Shown piece after piece: positions 10,857 through 22,689 of a stretch of 64,000 nucleotides of DNA. The notes below the pieces were generated by a model. That model had not been told where the DNA came from. It made no database searches and saw only the letters and a program-made list of their open reading frames with translations. Numbering within the stretch: the stretch's first letter is position 1; every line of letters begins with the position of its first letter. Location of the stretch: the NCBI RefSeq assembly GCF_905171765.1, contig NC_053391.1, positions 153,693,565 through 153,757,564 of the forward strand. The letters are read 5' to 3'. This DNA comes from Bufo bufo. Its lineage: Eukaryota; Chordata; Amphibia; Anura; Bufonidae. The translations under genes and the position numbers were made by a program.

Positions 10857-11700
10857 CACTGGCTTGCAACTGCTGTTATATCACAGAGAAATAATAAATA
10901 TAATTTTTTTTTATCTGCAAGGTATTTGTGAGTGAGTGACACCCTGTAACGGTATGAGTGGTGGGCTAGCCAGTGGCCACAGTACAGTGTGTGGGCCAGA
11001 CACACACTGGCTTGCAACTGGGATTATATCACAGAAAATTATTAAATTGTATTTTTTTTATCTGCAAGGTATTTGTGAGTGAGTGACACCCTGTAATGGT
11101 ATGAGTGGTGGGCTAGCCAGTGGCCACAGTACAGTCTGTGGGCCAGACACACACTGGCTTGCAACTGGGATTATATCACAGAAAAATATTAAATAGAATT
11201 TTACTCATCTGCAAGGTATTTGTGAGTGAGTAACACCCTGTAACGGTATGAGTGGTGGGCTAGCCAGTGGCCACAGTACAGTCTATGGGCCAGACACACA
11301 CTGGCTTGCAACTGAGATTATATCACAGAAAAATATTAAATTGATTTTTTTTTATCTAAAAGGTATGTGTGAGTGACACCCTGTATGAATGGTGTGCACA
11401 CAGTACTGTCTGTAGGCCAGACAGTCACTCACTGGCTTGCAACTGCTATTATATCACAGAGAAATAATAAATTAATTTTTTTTATCTGCAAGGTATTTTC
11501 TGTCACACCCTGTATGAATGGTGTGCACACAGTACTGTCTGTGAGCCTGCAGCCTCTCACTGGCTTGCAACTGCGATTATATCATAGAGAAATAATAAAT
11601 TAATTTTTTTTATCTGCAAGGTATTTTCTGTCACACCCTGTATGAATGGTGTGCACACAGTACTGTCTGTGACTGAGCCTGTAGCCACGGGCAGGCAACT
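10857..11700. repeat. Tandem array of ~120-150-bp units in hAT
   Basis: Six copies, each starting CACTGGCTTGCAACTG, at about 10858, 11006, 11153, 11299, 11427 and 11548. The first four are about 147 bp and share GTATGAGTGGTGGGCTAGCC; the last two are shorter and share TGTATGAATGGTGTGCACAC. The array has grown by unequal exchange from two unit types. No coding role. Confidence 0.9.
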
Positions 11701-12502
11701 GCAATATATATAAATGTAAAAAAAATAAAAAATAAAAGCAGACTGATGTACCAGCCCTGAAAAGGGCTTTTTAGGGTGCTGTCAGGACGCTGTCCTTACA
11801 GCAGATGAGTCTGTGGACACAGAACACTGCCCTAGCTAACGCTTTCCCTATTAAATCAGCAGCAGCAGCACTGTCCCTGCTCTCACTAAGAATACCGCTT
11901 CCGAATGAATCTAAAATGGATGCTGTCCAGGAAGTGGGAGGGTCTGGGAGGGAGGGTCTGCTGCTGATTGGCTGGAATGTGTCTGCTGACTGTGAGGTAC
12001 AGGGTCAAAGTTTACTCAATGATGATGTATAGGGGGCGGACCAAACATCGCATATGTTCGCCCGCCGCGGCGAACGCGAACAAGCTATGGGAACTAGCTA
12101 TGTGAACAAGCTATGGGAACTATTCGCCGGCAAACTATTCGGGACATCTCTAATCACAAATAGTAGTCCCTAATGTAATTTGTGGAAAGGTAAGAGTGGA
12201 CATATCTAGTCTCGTTAAGTACAACATAGATTGCCACATCTCAGTTTCCAGGGACATTTAAAGTAGCAGAAAAATATATATAATTTTGTATTTTTTTGCA
12301 ACTTCAAAGTTAAAATGCAGAAGGAAACTTCTGTTCCAAGGGAAGAGCATTGTAACTAGCAGTTTCACTATTAGCAACAGGAGACGTAAAATGGGCAACA
12401 GGACTTGAATATAAGCAGGGCAACAAAAGGAAGGTAATGGGCTTCTACTACTACTATAGTTTAAAGAGCAAACAGCCAGCAAACAGGCCACGGATACAGT
12501 CC

Positions 12503-12672
12503 AATTCCTTTATTGTAATCTTTTAAAATTCTATAGGCTGACTGGAGTATGTTGTGGTCTACACGTTTCCACAAAGTGTCTTAATCAAGACCATTATTGT
12601 AAATGTGTAGACCAAAACATATACCGGTCAGCCTATGGAGTTTTAAAGGATTACAATAAAGGAATTGGATTT
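12503..12672. repeat. Inverted repeat of hammerhead-like tail
   Basis: Two arms (about 12503-12570 and 12605-12672) pair almost completely; each reads outward through GTGTAGACC, GTCAGCCTAT and ATTACAATAAAGGAATTGGA. Between them, on the minus strand, lies a degenerate hammerhead-like core (TTGATTAAGACAC TTT GTGGAAACGTG). So two tails face away from each other around the core. 12161-12500 shows nothing recognisable; 12673-13067 is AT-rich with no feature seen. Confidence 0.7.
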
Positions 12673-13075
12673 TTATCTGTGGCCTGGGTGCTGGATTTTT
12701 GCTCTTTGATCTACAATTGCTTCCCTGGTCCGGGGTCTCCGTGCACGGCTGTGGAGTGGAGTGGGTGAGCTGAAATATTCCGTTATTTTTTACTAGTACT
12801 ACTTCTACTACTCTTTTCCCATTAGAGATTCCTAGAGGAAAGACAAGTTTTTTTTAAAGAGTTACAGCATATTTTCCATATTGCAAAAATCTTAACAAGT
12901 GGCAGATGTAATATCCCATGAATAAATTAAAAAAGAAAATCATAAATGATCAAGTACATGAAAACCTCTTTCTAACAAAGCTGAAAACAGCCCTCTACTC
13001 CACATGGAGCTAGAGATCAGCCAATGAATTGTTACAATTGTTTTCCTAGATTTATTTCAAGCTGTCAGCTTAGGG

Positions 13076-13231
13076 CAGTGATGTCTAACCTCTGGCACTC
13101 CATCTGTGGTGAAACTATGACTCCCAGCATGCTCCATTCATTTTGTGGAGTTCTGAGAACAGCCAAGCAAGTGTGCATCTTGGGAGTTGTAGTTTTACCA
13201 CAGCTGGAGTGCCGGAGGTCAGCCATCACAG
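13076..13231. mobile_element. Short hAT MITE
   Basis: A 156-bp palindromic element with ends CAGTGATGTCTAACCTCTGG and CCGGAGGTCAGCCATCACAG. The flanks GCTTAGGG (13068-13075) and GCTTATGG (13232-13239) are an 8-bp duplication with one mismatch. It contains GACTCCCAGCATGC and GCATCTTGGGAGT in inverted arrangement. No coding capacity. Confidence 0.85.
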
Positions 13232-13356
13232 GCTTATGGGCTGTCTCCTTTCTCAGTAGTGTGTCCTTTTTGCTATATCTGGTGACAGTTGAAGGATAGA
13301 ACTGAGCATATACTTCAGTCTCAGTGAGCAAGACAGAGAAATTAGAAAAAGACCAA

Positions 13357-13372
13357 ACAGCAGGTGGCGCTA
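13357..13372 (+). promoter_or_regulatory. CTCF-like motif, copy 1
   Basis: ACAGCAGGTGGCGCTA fits the CTCF core CCASYAGRKGGCRSY closely. It lies in a dispersed repeat fragment (about 13350-13420, continuing TATACAGATAGAATTAGTTG) also represented at 20652 and 26004. The sequence match is visible; binding in cells is unknown. Confidence 0.4.
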
Positions 13373-13429
13373 TACAGATAGAATTAGTTGAATAAATCAG
13401 TAGCTATTATATATTTTTAATTATATGCA

Positions 13430-14150
13430 ATTACAAAACTATTCAGATGCAGGTGATGGTTTGAAAACTGTAGAAAATGTTTTGTCCAGCAACCAGTTTA
13501 ATATTAAATGGCAGAGTTCCATTCTTCCCCCTCTTCTGTTAACTAACATACTGTAAATTTGATGGTTGATCATGCTTATTATCCTAAGAAGAATGGTATT
13601 AGTAATTGCCAGATACCTCTTACTTCCGGTTGAAGAAAGGTTTGGACATCTTGAAACCAAACATTTTAAACCATGTTAACTTAAGAGCAACTACCAAGGG
13701 CTTACCCTTGACTACAATGATTTTATAGTATAATTATACCTGTGTCCAATGTAATTTATTTACATATAACTGGTGCTGAGGAGATGGAGCCACCTCATTT
13801 TTAGCCTAGGATCCTAATCAAACTTTAGCCATCCCTGATAGGTGACATTCAATGGAGCCAGCTCACATGCACCTTTATATTCAGTTGAGTAATATTGATA
13901 TCTTTGCTAGAATTTTAGAGAGGTGCAGAAAAATTTGTAGGAAAAGAACATAAAAAATTATTTACTCCATTATCAATTAGCATAATGGGCTTGATTACAG
14001 TATTTAGGCATGGTGAATCAACACGAGGTACAGTTAAAATTTGTAAAACTGTTCACTTATCCACGAGAAACTGAGATGTCAATATAATTTCATATACTGC
14101 ACTGTATACTCGATCAGGCCTAACAAATAAAACCACTAAAAGTGGAATGT
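13430..14150. other. No recognisable feature
   Basis: AT-rich sequence. No terminal repeats, supported reading frame or RNA gene detected. Confidence 0.4.
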
Positions 14151-14500
14151 ATATCTTGTGAAAATGGTGCCAGTCATGATGTTGGATGCATTAGGCAGCA
14201 GGTGAACGGTTCTTGAAGTATGGAAACAAGAAAATGGGCAAGCATAAGGAGCTGTGGAACTTTGACAACGCCAAATTTTTATGGCTAGACTACTGGGTGA
14301 GATCGTGACTCAAGGAAGGACAACTGGTAAACTGGCTACAAATACTTGACTAACAAGATTCAATGGTGTCCATGAGGACCAAAAATTAATCGACATGTTC
14401 TGATTCAACATAAGAGCTACTGTACCAAAAATTGCTAAACAAGTCATTGTTAGCTATGATAGAAATGTGTCAGGACACATAGAGCATGACAGCTTGCTGT
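14150..14500 (+). pseudogene. Ancient Tc1 transposase relic
   Basis: Fragments matching the 5' part of a Tc1 transposase gene: GGGCAAGCATAAGGAGCTGT, ATGGCTAGACTACTGGGTGA and a downstream block with AATTGCTAAACAAGTC and AATGTGTCAGGACACATAGA. Similar text occurs at 28250-28480, where it is also in a relic. All frames are full of stops. Recognition is at nucleotide level and ends are approximate. 14520-15450 shows nothing clear. Confidence 0.55.
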
Positions 14501-15469
14501 GAATGGACTGTGCATTGGCTTTAGTGTTAAGGCTTATTGGTGTATATTTCTATTATGAGCTGAGCATTCTTACTGCTGGTTTTCATAAATGCTCCCCATG
14601 TAATCCTAAAGGATTATGTTAAAATGCAATTGACAATGAAAAATGTAGTATCTGATTTTAAAAATTTCTTCCTGATTTAATTAAAGGTGAATCTGGTTAA
14701 GTAATGAGCTATATAACTACCGTTTCCTGTTATGAAATTCAGGAGGCAGTTGGCATGCATTACATTAATAGAGCTCAGAAAAGACATTTGCTATAAGGCA
14801 TTCTTAAATTAGGATGACTGTCACTCACTCATTCCAGTTCCCAGCACTTTACTCTTCACTGTGACGTAAATTGTCAGACTGCTGATAACTCAGTTCCTCT
14901 CGTGATTATTATCATTAAGATCCACCTGCAATTCTAAATCCAAATCACCAAAGTAAGTCACACTGCTCCCTATTTACTTACAAATTACATATTATTTATT
15001 GGAACATCCAAGGATATATTTGGCAAGTGCAATTAATGAGCAATGCAGATCATTTGCTTCATTTTGCACAATATGATAACGAGAGTAAACTACATAGGAT
15101 TAAATACTTAAAGAAACACATTAAGAAATACTTAAAGAAACACTGAAATATAAATGATAGTGTTTCCTACAGTGCGGTTCCAAGGTGGAGGAGCAAGGCA
15201 TCTATCTTTGCCGTTAATTGAGTCTCTCTGCCATGCATCATCCCTCAGGATTAGGCAAAATTTAGTTTCCTGGGGTGTTCTTTCAAATATGAAAATTCAG
15301 ATTAAAACCAAGGTTTTGGGGGTTTTGATGTCACAGAATTCACTGTGCATTAAAAATAACACAATCTCCTTGTTTTGTGGGTCAAGGCAACTCCGGAGAT
15401 ATAAAATTTGTATAGTTTTTATTTTCTTTTACTTCTTTTAAAAAATTAAAACATTTTAAAAGATAAAAA

Positions 15470-16444
15470 ATAACCATCATTTTCAGACACCTGTAACTTT
15501 TATATATATATTTTTTTTTCTCCAGAGTTTTATGAGGGATTCATTTTTTTGCAGGGCAAACTATAGTTTTTATTGGTACTGTTTTGGGGTACATATGGCT
15601 TGTTGATCAATTCACTTTTCATAATTTTTTCATGGGTACAAGGTGACTATAAAATGGGAAGTCAAGGATTTTTTCATTACAGTGTTTATCACTCAAGAAA
15701 AACATTTTGATATTTTAATAGTTTGAACATTGTGATACCTGTTGTTAAGATAGCTGTCCATGTGACAGTTGTCCTGCTCTACCCTGTTGGCACAGAAAGC
15801 CTCCTTGCCTCCAGTGGATCAGCTACAAACCATATTGAGACTACAAGTTAGAAGTCTGGTTGTTTCCCCGCAGTGAAGTACAGATGCCTGTACAAGGGTT
15901 AAAGTGTGACTACCAGGGAAACACGAAAATAACTAAATAACTCCCTTAGGGTTAACCCAAAGTCATACCGGTTGGTTGACACAATCTCACTGATCTGTTT
16001 TGCTTATTTCTATAGTTTATTTATTTTCATGTGTAAAATTGGGATATGGGGTGATTTTTTATATGTTTTTTTTTTTACTTTAAAAGAAAAACAAAAAAAT
16101 ATATTTTTTCCATTGTACGCTATAATTTTTAATTCCCTTAAGGGACTTGAACATGCAATCTACTGACAACCAGTGTAAGAATCCAAGCCTCAAGTATGGC
16201 TTTTTAGGCAGTTATCCCTAACAGGCCAACACATTAGAGTCCCATATTTATGCCCTCCCTCTGTCTAATCCCACAAATGCCAAGTTCACAAAATGAGTGG
16301 GATCGGCATTATCACTGTCGGCGGGTGCCAAACACGCACATGTATTATATGTAGGAAACTCAGAATGTGAGCTCACTCCATATATTCCCTTAACACCTTA
16401 ACGGCAATAACATACATGTACATAATTATGTGTTAAGTGGTTAA
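15470..16444. mobile_element. Piggyback-like non-autonomous element, partial
   Basis: The right end is TTAACACCTTAACGGC through GTGTTAAGTGGTTAA, with TTAA at 16441-16444. The interior (GGGGTACATATGGCTTGTTG, TTTTATGAGGGATTCATTTT) resembles the low-complexity T-rich interiors of the elements at 30662-34494 and 37090-38258. The left end was not found. The superfamily (piggyBac) is inferred from TTAA and terminal similarity. Confidence 0.45.
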
Positions 16445-16529
16445 TTGTACTTTAAGGATAAAGAACATTCATCAAAACTATAATATATATTGTAGTGTGT
16501 GTGTATGTCCGCTAAAGGAATCTGCACCG

Positions 16530-18240
16530 TTGCATTTACAATCATGAAATTTGACACACAGGTACATCAGGTGTCCGGGAAGGTTTTAGACCAGGTCTCA
16601 GCTCTATAGGACATACTGTTCCTAAGATATACCACAAAAATGCATTAACCAATAGAAGCCTGGTCACATGACCCTTATCAGCAAATAGAAGCTCGCAGGT
16701 CCTTCAGCCTCCACATACACAGTTTTACTCCAGGTTTCCATAACAACCCCGCCATTTTTCTTTACTGCTGTAGGTGAGCTTTAAAGGAAATCTGTCACCG
16801 GGATAATCGAATTAAAGCCATGGCCTAATAGCACTTAGTACCTTATTTCAAGATGTGCCTTTTTTCCAGCAATAGATGTTTTTATCCTGTGAAAATCCGG
16901 TTTATTTGGTATGCAAATGAGCCAGTTATGTGCCCAGAGGGGCGTCATTCTTGCAGGAAGGAGCCCAGACACGCCCCCTGCCACACTGTGTCCACCCTCA
17001 AAAGACAAACTTAAAACCCCGCCCCCAGGTCCTGCTAAGCCATGCTCCTGATTCGGTTAGTCCACGCCCCTCCTACTCCTTAGCCGACAGGGATTGAAAA
17101 AATAAAGTAAAAAATCCTACTTCTTTAAGCTGCATGGGTGAGAGGGAGTGTGACTTTCTCCCTGCAGCCCACACTTAGACTGAGCTGTTCAAAAGGACAC
17201 GCCTCAATCCAGTTAGGCTACGCACCCTCCCACTCCTTAGCCGACAGGGATTGAAAAAATAAAGTTAAAAATAAAGTTCTATGTCCTGCTAAGCCACGCC
17301 CGATCTAGTTAAGCCACGCCCATCCCACTCCGCAGCCGACAGGGATTAAAAAAAATGAGGTTAAAAATCAACTTCTGTCTGCTGCAGAGGTGGGAGGGAT
17401 GGTGACTTTCTTCCTGCAGTTAACACTGAGACAGCACAGTGCTGCTGTTCAAAAGGACATCCTTGTGTCCGTCCAGGCCCTGAAAGTCTGAAAGTCGGAC
17501 TGTCCGGCCTAAAACTGTACCTCTGGCCACCCTAGGGGCTGACTGATGTGGAGGTCACAGTTAAGGGGGTGGTCCGCTATGGAGGTCAGTGTTAGGGGGT
17601 AGATTGCTGTAAAGAACACTGTTAAGGGGGTGGGCCCCTGTGGCGCAGTTACAATCATGAAATTTGGCACACAGCTATATCAGGTGTCTGGAAAGGTTTT
17701 AGACAGGGTCTCAGATCTCTAGCACGTACCGTTGCTAAGGTGTTTCCAAAAAATGCATTAGCTAATAAAAGCCTCGTGACATGATTTTTATCAGCCAATA
17801 GAAGCTTGCAGGCCCTTAGTCTCCACATACACACAGTTTTACACCAGGTTTCCATATAAGCCCAGCCATTTTTTTTCACTGCTACAGGTCAGCTTTAAAG
17901 GGGTAGGGTGCTATAGATGACACTGTTAAGGGTGCAGAGTGCTGTGGTGGTCACAGTTAAGGGGGCAGGTAGGGTAAGCCATGCCCCCCACTCTGCAGCC
18001 GACGGGGATTGAAAAAATGAAGGTAAAAATCAACTTCAGTCAGCTGCAGGAGTGGGAGGGTGACTCCCTGCAGTTCATGCTCAGACAGCACAGTGCTGCT
18101 GTCTGAGAGTGAGCTGTTCAAAAGGACATCCCTGTGTCCATCCAAGCCCTGCGCCTGACAGAGTACAGGGAGTCTGAAAGATGGACTATCCGGTCTAAAA
18201 TCAGACCTCTGGCCAACCTAGGGGCAAGCTGCTTTGGAGG
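16530..18240. repeat. Large internal direct duplication in Helitron
   Basis: Segment 16530-16790 recurs at 17645-17900 (both contain ACAATCATGAAATTTG and end CAGCTTTAAAGG / GAGCTTTAAAGG). Segment 17300-17560 recurs at 17965-18240 (both contain GCAGCCGAC and GACCTCTGGCCA or CCTCTGGCCACC). The pattern A-B-A'-B' implies a tandem duplication of the element's body, with other sequence later added to the first copy. Confidence 0.8.
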
Positions 18241-18620
18241 TCACAGTTAAGGGGATGGTCCACTATGGAAGTCAGTGTTAAAGGGCAGATTGCTGTAGAG
18301 TCCACTGTTAAGGAGATGGTGTGCTGTGGAGGTTACTAATAAAGAGTCGGCTGTGGAGATTACTGTTAAAGAGGCGGGTTGCTGTGGAGGTCACTGTTAA
18401 GGAAGCGGGATGCTGTGGAGGTCACTTTTAAAGGGGCAGGCGCTGTGGAGGTCTCTGTTAAGGGGCAGGGAACAGTGGAAGTCACAGTTATGGAATTTTT
18501 TGGAAATCACTGTTAACGAGATGGGGTACTGTGGAGGTCACTAATAAAGAGACGGCCGCTGTGGAGGTCACTTTTAAAGGGGAGGGGTACTGTAGATGTC
18601 TCTGTTATTGTGGATGCTGT
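18205..18620. repeat. Degenerate ~30-bp tandem repeat in Helitron
   Basis: Roughly a dozen imperfect copies of a unit like GCTGTGGAGGTCACTGTTAA followed by a G-rich spacer. Spacing is variable, about 28-40 bases. Scattered single copies also occur at 17535-17640 and 17900-17960. Confidence 0.8.
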
Positions 18621-18709
18621 CAATATCTTTTAACAACACTCTCAAACATTAAATGAAATAGTTGAAATATAACCGTGCGAAGCCAGGTCCTTCTGCTAGT
18701 ATATATAAG

Positions 18710-19085
18710 GGGCATTTACTAACAAGAAATACACCTATATTCAGCATATTTCTGGTGCACATTGCGACACAAATTTGCGCCACAATCTTAGACTTTTCCT
18801 CATACACGCCAAGTCTACAAAAGTGGGCATGGCATGGGTGGGGAAGGGGATGGCAGGCCCATCTCATTTACCATTTTCTAAGCTGGGTTAAGGAAACTGT
18901 CGAAATGGTAGAAAATGGTCTAAATGTAAGACAGCTAGGAAGCTGGCTTACATTTAGAAGCAGCGGTGGATCCGCCGAAGTTACATAGAGGCCGGTGCCT
19001 CTATATTACTCCGATGGATCCACCACCAGCTATAGGGGATATTAAGACTGGCATCTAAATCGAAGGTCTTAATAAGTAACCCCCG
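18710..19085. mobile_element. MITE-like dispersed repeat (GCGCCA family)
   Basis: Starts near GGGGCATTTACTAACAAGAA and contains TTTGCGCCACAATCTTAGAC, a GGCATGGCATGGGTGGGGAA block and GTCTAAATGTAAGACAGCTA. A related copy in opposite orientation lies at 25650-25900. Symmetry around GGATCCGCC / GGATCCACC suggests a palindromic element. Boundaries and superfamily unresolved. 19090-19765 has no recognised feature. Confidence 0.5.
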
Positions 19086-19765
19086 AAGAGTCTAAATTAA
19101 AATCTCATATAGATTTGCATCAACTGCTTTTACAAAGTTTTGTGTCTCCATGCTAACAGGCTACAGCCAAGTCTACAGTCATGTTACCATCGATTTGTCC
19201 CTTACTTACTAGCTTACCAAATGCATGTTAGTAAGGCTGGGTTCACGTGGGTTTTTACCATACGTTAAGTAAGTATATTAGTAAAAAATATATATGTTAA
19301 ATCAATGCCTCAGACTGATGCCGTTCACCATAGAGTTCCATTGTAAAAAAATATATACGTTTTTTTACCTGACTCTGTAGGATAAAAGAACGTGGTGTGC
19401 TGCGTTTTTTGTTTTCCTTTTTTTTCTAACGCATACATCAAGTGGACGCATAAAATGTGATGTGAACTCACCGTAAGTCGTAAAGGACAGATGTAAGGAC
19501 TGTATGATCAGAATACCCAGCTGTTCATTTATAGTCAGTTACCATGGAGATATATATGGAAAATTATACCGCTAAAGACACAAAACAATAGGACATTTTT
19601 AATTTGTAGAATCCATTTCAGTCTCACTACATTTCTCCTTAGTAAATATTCCTTAACCCACAGACCAAGCAATTTCACTATGAAATTCCCAAATTTCCTT
19701 CTCAGTCGTCTAAAGATCCACATAGCCATGTACTTTCATGATATTTAGAAGAAAGTACTGAAAGA

Positions 19766-20136
19766 TTAAAGGGGTTGATATTCATGGCCTATCCTCAGGA
19801 TAGGCCACCAATATCAGATCAGTGGAGGTGCTAGTCATGGAACCACAGTTTAGCAGCTATTTGTCACTCCAACGAGCACTGCAACCTCTTCCTAGGCCAA
19901 TGACGTCACATTTATTGGTTACATGGCCTAGGCCAGCTCAGACCCAAGTATTGCTTAGCTGCAATACCAAGCAAAGCTCCTATCCAATGGATGGCGTTGT
20001 ACTTGGTAAGCTGCGAGGATGCTGCAGTGCTCAAACCAATCTGTGGGGGTGCCGGGTGTTGGACCTTCACCGATCTGATATTGATAGGCTATCCTGAGGA
20101 AAGGTCATCGATAGTAAAGACCTGGAAACCCCATTT
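19766..20136. mobile_element. TTAA MITE, AAAGGGGTT family
   Basis: Left end TTAAAGGGGTTGATATTCAT; right end GACCTGGAAACCCCATTTA, a degenerate complement. Each arm holds a CCTATCCTCAGGATAGG-type palindrome and ATATCAGATCAGTGG / CCGATCTGATATTG. Related to the elements at 31246-32228 and 57753-58146. No coding capacity. 20140-20630 has no recognised feature. Confidence 0.65.
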
Positions 20137-20629
20137 ATGGAAAAGTGCCTGGACTCTTCACTTCACTATGATAGCTCTATGTCAGCACATAGGAGGAAGA
20201 GAGCAAGAAAGTTACTGACCATGTGGGTTCACCAGTGTATGCAAGAGAAGGTGGACCACATGGGCGGACTGAAATCTTAATGTGGCCCTGGGGGGAAAAA
20301 TGGCGGTTACAAATTGACAGAAGGTGGAGCAACACAAGTAGGCAGAGTCAGCAATACCATAGAGCAAAATATCATCCCAGCAGAAACATATACCACAGAG
20401 CATCACATTATATTGCCCAAAAGCTGTCCCTTTGTGGTGGCCACCAATAGCTGCCATTTTCTGTTCTCTTCCTCTAGTTTCCTCTGATTCAGGAGGGCAT
20501 GTTTAGTCATGAATCATGTAATTACCACTGAGAGCTCATTATGTGCCCAGCCAGCGGCAGTGAGGAGGGCTTGGGCAGCCCCCCTGGGCATCAGCACATC
20601 GGAAAATTTCCCTATAAGGACAGTCCACA

Positions 20630-20792
20630 CCTGGTAGACCAGAAAGCAGAAACAGTAGGGGGCACTACCAAGTACATAAGAAAATATTTTTTAAAATTTT
20701 TTTTGCATTTTTGGCAGGTACTTTGCAGTAATATTTTGTTTGAAATGCTTTATGCATGGGATTGTAATATTTTTCATGGGATAACCCCTTTA
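20630..20792. mobile_element. MITE fragment carrying CTCF-like motif, copy 2
   Basis: Begins about GTAGACCAGAAAGCAGAAAC, includes ACAGTAGGGGGCACTACC (20652-20669), and ends GGGATAACCCCTTTAA with TTAA at 20789-20792. The motif fits the CTCF core with one or two differences. Homologous to 25960-26080 and about 13350-13420. 20800-21610 shows no recognised feature apart from A/T runs near 21010-21050. Confidence 0.5.
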
Positions 20793-21612
20793 AATAAGTG
20801 AATTAGTTCAGCATCAAAATCCAATCATTTGCTTGATTATTATGCTAATGTTTAATGAGCAAGTGCATTACTATTAGTCATACTCATTTTGTTGTAAAAA
20901 TTTAGTTTTGTCGCTTGACACCTTGGGATATGGTAGTTTGCAGGTAAGCCTACTGAATAATGTGAAGGCAGCAATTTCCTACAAGTCTGATCATTTTCTA
21001 CCACTTCAGCTGAAAAAAAAAAAAAGAAGCTTTTTAAAAAAAAAAAAAAATTGACACTTTTTGAATGCCATTTGCTTTGTACCAATAATAGTCAGGAGTC
21101 AGGACCCAGGACGGGTGAGGTCTCGCTTCAGTGGCAAGCAGCGGTATTTTGTGTTGGAGAACGTGACACACTGTGATCCTGACAACCAGTCACAGCGGTC
21201 ATCCTTGTACAACACTTCCAGTCCACACATTTGGGAGACGTGGAACACTCATGGCTGTTCCAGCCAGAGATGATGAGGTGTGGAAAAATAAAATACATTC
21301 AGAGTGACTTAAGCTTTTTAGATTTCATTTATGAGTCTCGGTCTCTCAAATCCCCGGGTGGTTGGAACACATGGCTTCCTTTCGCGTGCTGGGAAGTGTT
21401 TTCTGCATTGTCAGTTCTCACTGTTGTTCCACCGTTATGATAGAAAATGTTACATTTTTGGTATATAATTATTCCTAAACTTTCAAGCTGGCTGGGTTTT
21501 ATGACTGTGTTAACACTTTGCTCAAACAATGCAAGGTATTCATTTCAATGATCAGAACGGTTAGGTTTGTAGACAGGAGAAATTTCGATATTCATAGACA
21601 CTGACCTCAAAT

Positions 21613-21840
21613 TTAAAGGGGTTTTCTGAGCCTTTGATTCTGATGACCTATCCTCTGGTGGGTAAGTCCCATGGCATTCATGCAGCACTGTGCTCTGGAC
21701 CCCGACTTTACAGTCCCACAGCAATAGCATGACATTACTGAAAATTACTGGCCGCAGTCCTGTGCCATTCATACACACATAACCACTCATGTTACAGCAT
21801 CACTTCCCGGGCCAGCATAGCGACTGGAAACAGAAATGGC
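21613..21840. mobile_element. Probable AAAGGGG-family MITE fragment
   Basis: Left end TTAAAGGGGTTTTCTGAGCC followed by GATGACCTATCCTCTGG, like the start of the 19766 element. The right end is not identifiable. No coding capacity. Confidence 0.4.
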
Positions 21841-21928
21841 ATTGGGGAATATTAAAGGTTAGTAAGGTTTTTTTTTTGTTTTTTTTTATACAGCCCTCTC
21901 AAGTTTTTAAAAATCTTCTAAAACACTT

Positions 21929-22329
21929 TTAAATAGTAGATGATATGTCTCCTGACATGTATGCTTTAGTAATCACTGGATTTCACTTGTGATATAGCAA
22001 TTCTGGAGCATAATTTTTATATGTATATAACTATTTTTTCACAACTTTGCCTTGTGCATTTACCTCTGTTATTCCTCCTAGAAATGCATAAATAAACTGA
22101 CAACTGGGTGTTACCATTATCCTTGTCAATGAGGTGTGTCCCAGTATAGTCTGGCACTGTCAGCGCTGATTGGAGAGTGTGAAACTTTGCAGGGTCATGC
22201 ATCTCATTCATAGATTTCTAGAAGGAATAACTGCACATCATAGACTCCTGCTGCAGAATTGTTATTTCATGGGGCATGGAAGTATTTACTAAAACAGACA
22301 TGTCAGGAGATGTAAGAGGTCCTCTTTAA
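21929..22329. mobile_element. TTAA-flanked foldback MITE (copy 2)
   Basis: TTAA at 21929-21932 and 22326-22329. The inverted arms contain TGTCTCCTGACATGT and ACATGTCAGGAGAT, and CAATTCTGGAGCATAA / CTGCAGAATTGTTATTTCAT. Its right arm matches the left arm of the 65-517 element (AATAACAATTCTG and CATGCATTCCCCAT relatives). 22330-22686 has no recognised feature. Confidence 0.7.
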
Positions 22330-22689
22330 GCTACGACATTATGCATACAGCAGTATTAACCCCCATAGACTTCTTAGTCATATAGAGGCTTACAACACAT
22401 ATGTTTGGTTTTTTTTTCTCTCAAATTCTATCTTTACCAGAGAAAACAATTGTTCTTGGTTCCACCAAAAACCACATGACGGAGCTATTCTCTTAAAAAA
22501 AAATGCTTCTATGGAAGATTATTTCTGTAATATGCCAGTGTTTTCAGAGATACCAGAATTTTGGCTTTCAAAAGTTGTAATTTTATGACTTTTTAGCTTA
22601 TTTGCATAAACATTTTGTGACATTTCACATTTTGTACTCCAGTTTTGAAATGTGGGTGGGAAAGTGGTTAGTCTGTCGAGCTGATGTAA

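Larger units (their letters stand above)
9665..12152. mobile_element. Composite non-autonomous hAT element
   Basis: Ends TAGAGATGTC and GGACATCTCTA, flanked by a perfect 8-bp duplication ATCACAAA at 9657-9664 and 12153-12160. Subterminal regions are rich in GTTCGCGAACGG-type palindromes. No transposase. The interior carries U2 snRNA-derived duplicated sequence (10266-10680), a LINE fragment (10676-10853) and a tandem array of ~120-150-bp units (10857-11700). It is a mobile carrier of captured sequence, mobilised in trans. Confidence 0.92.
16472..18699 (+). mobile_element. Non-autonomous Helitron
   Basis: The 3' end is AACCGTGCGAAGCC, a GAAG/CTTC hairpin and terminal CTAG, matching the Helitron CTRR signature, followed by T (18700). 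The 5' end is a candidate TC at 16472 preceded by A, giving the expected A|T target and no duplication. The interior begins with GTGTGTGTATGTCCGCTAAA and ATCATGAAATTTGACACACA, which I recognise from amphibian Helitrons. No Rep/helicase gene. A MITE-like segment (TTTAAAGGAAATCTGTCACC, from about 16782) is inserted in the first repeat unit. Confidence 0.75.
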
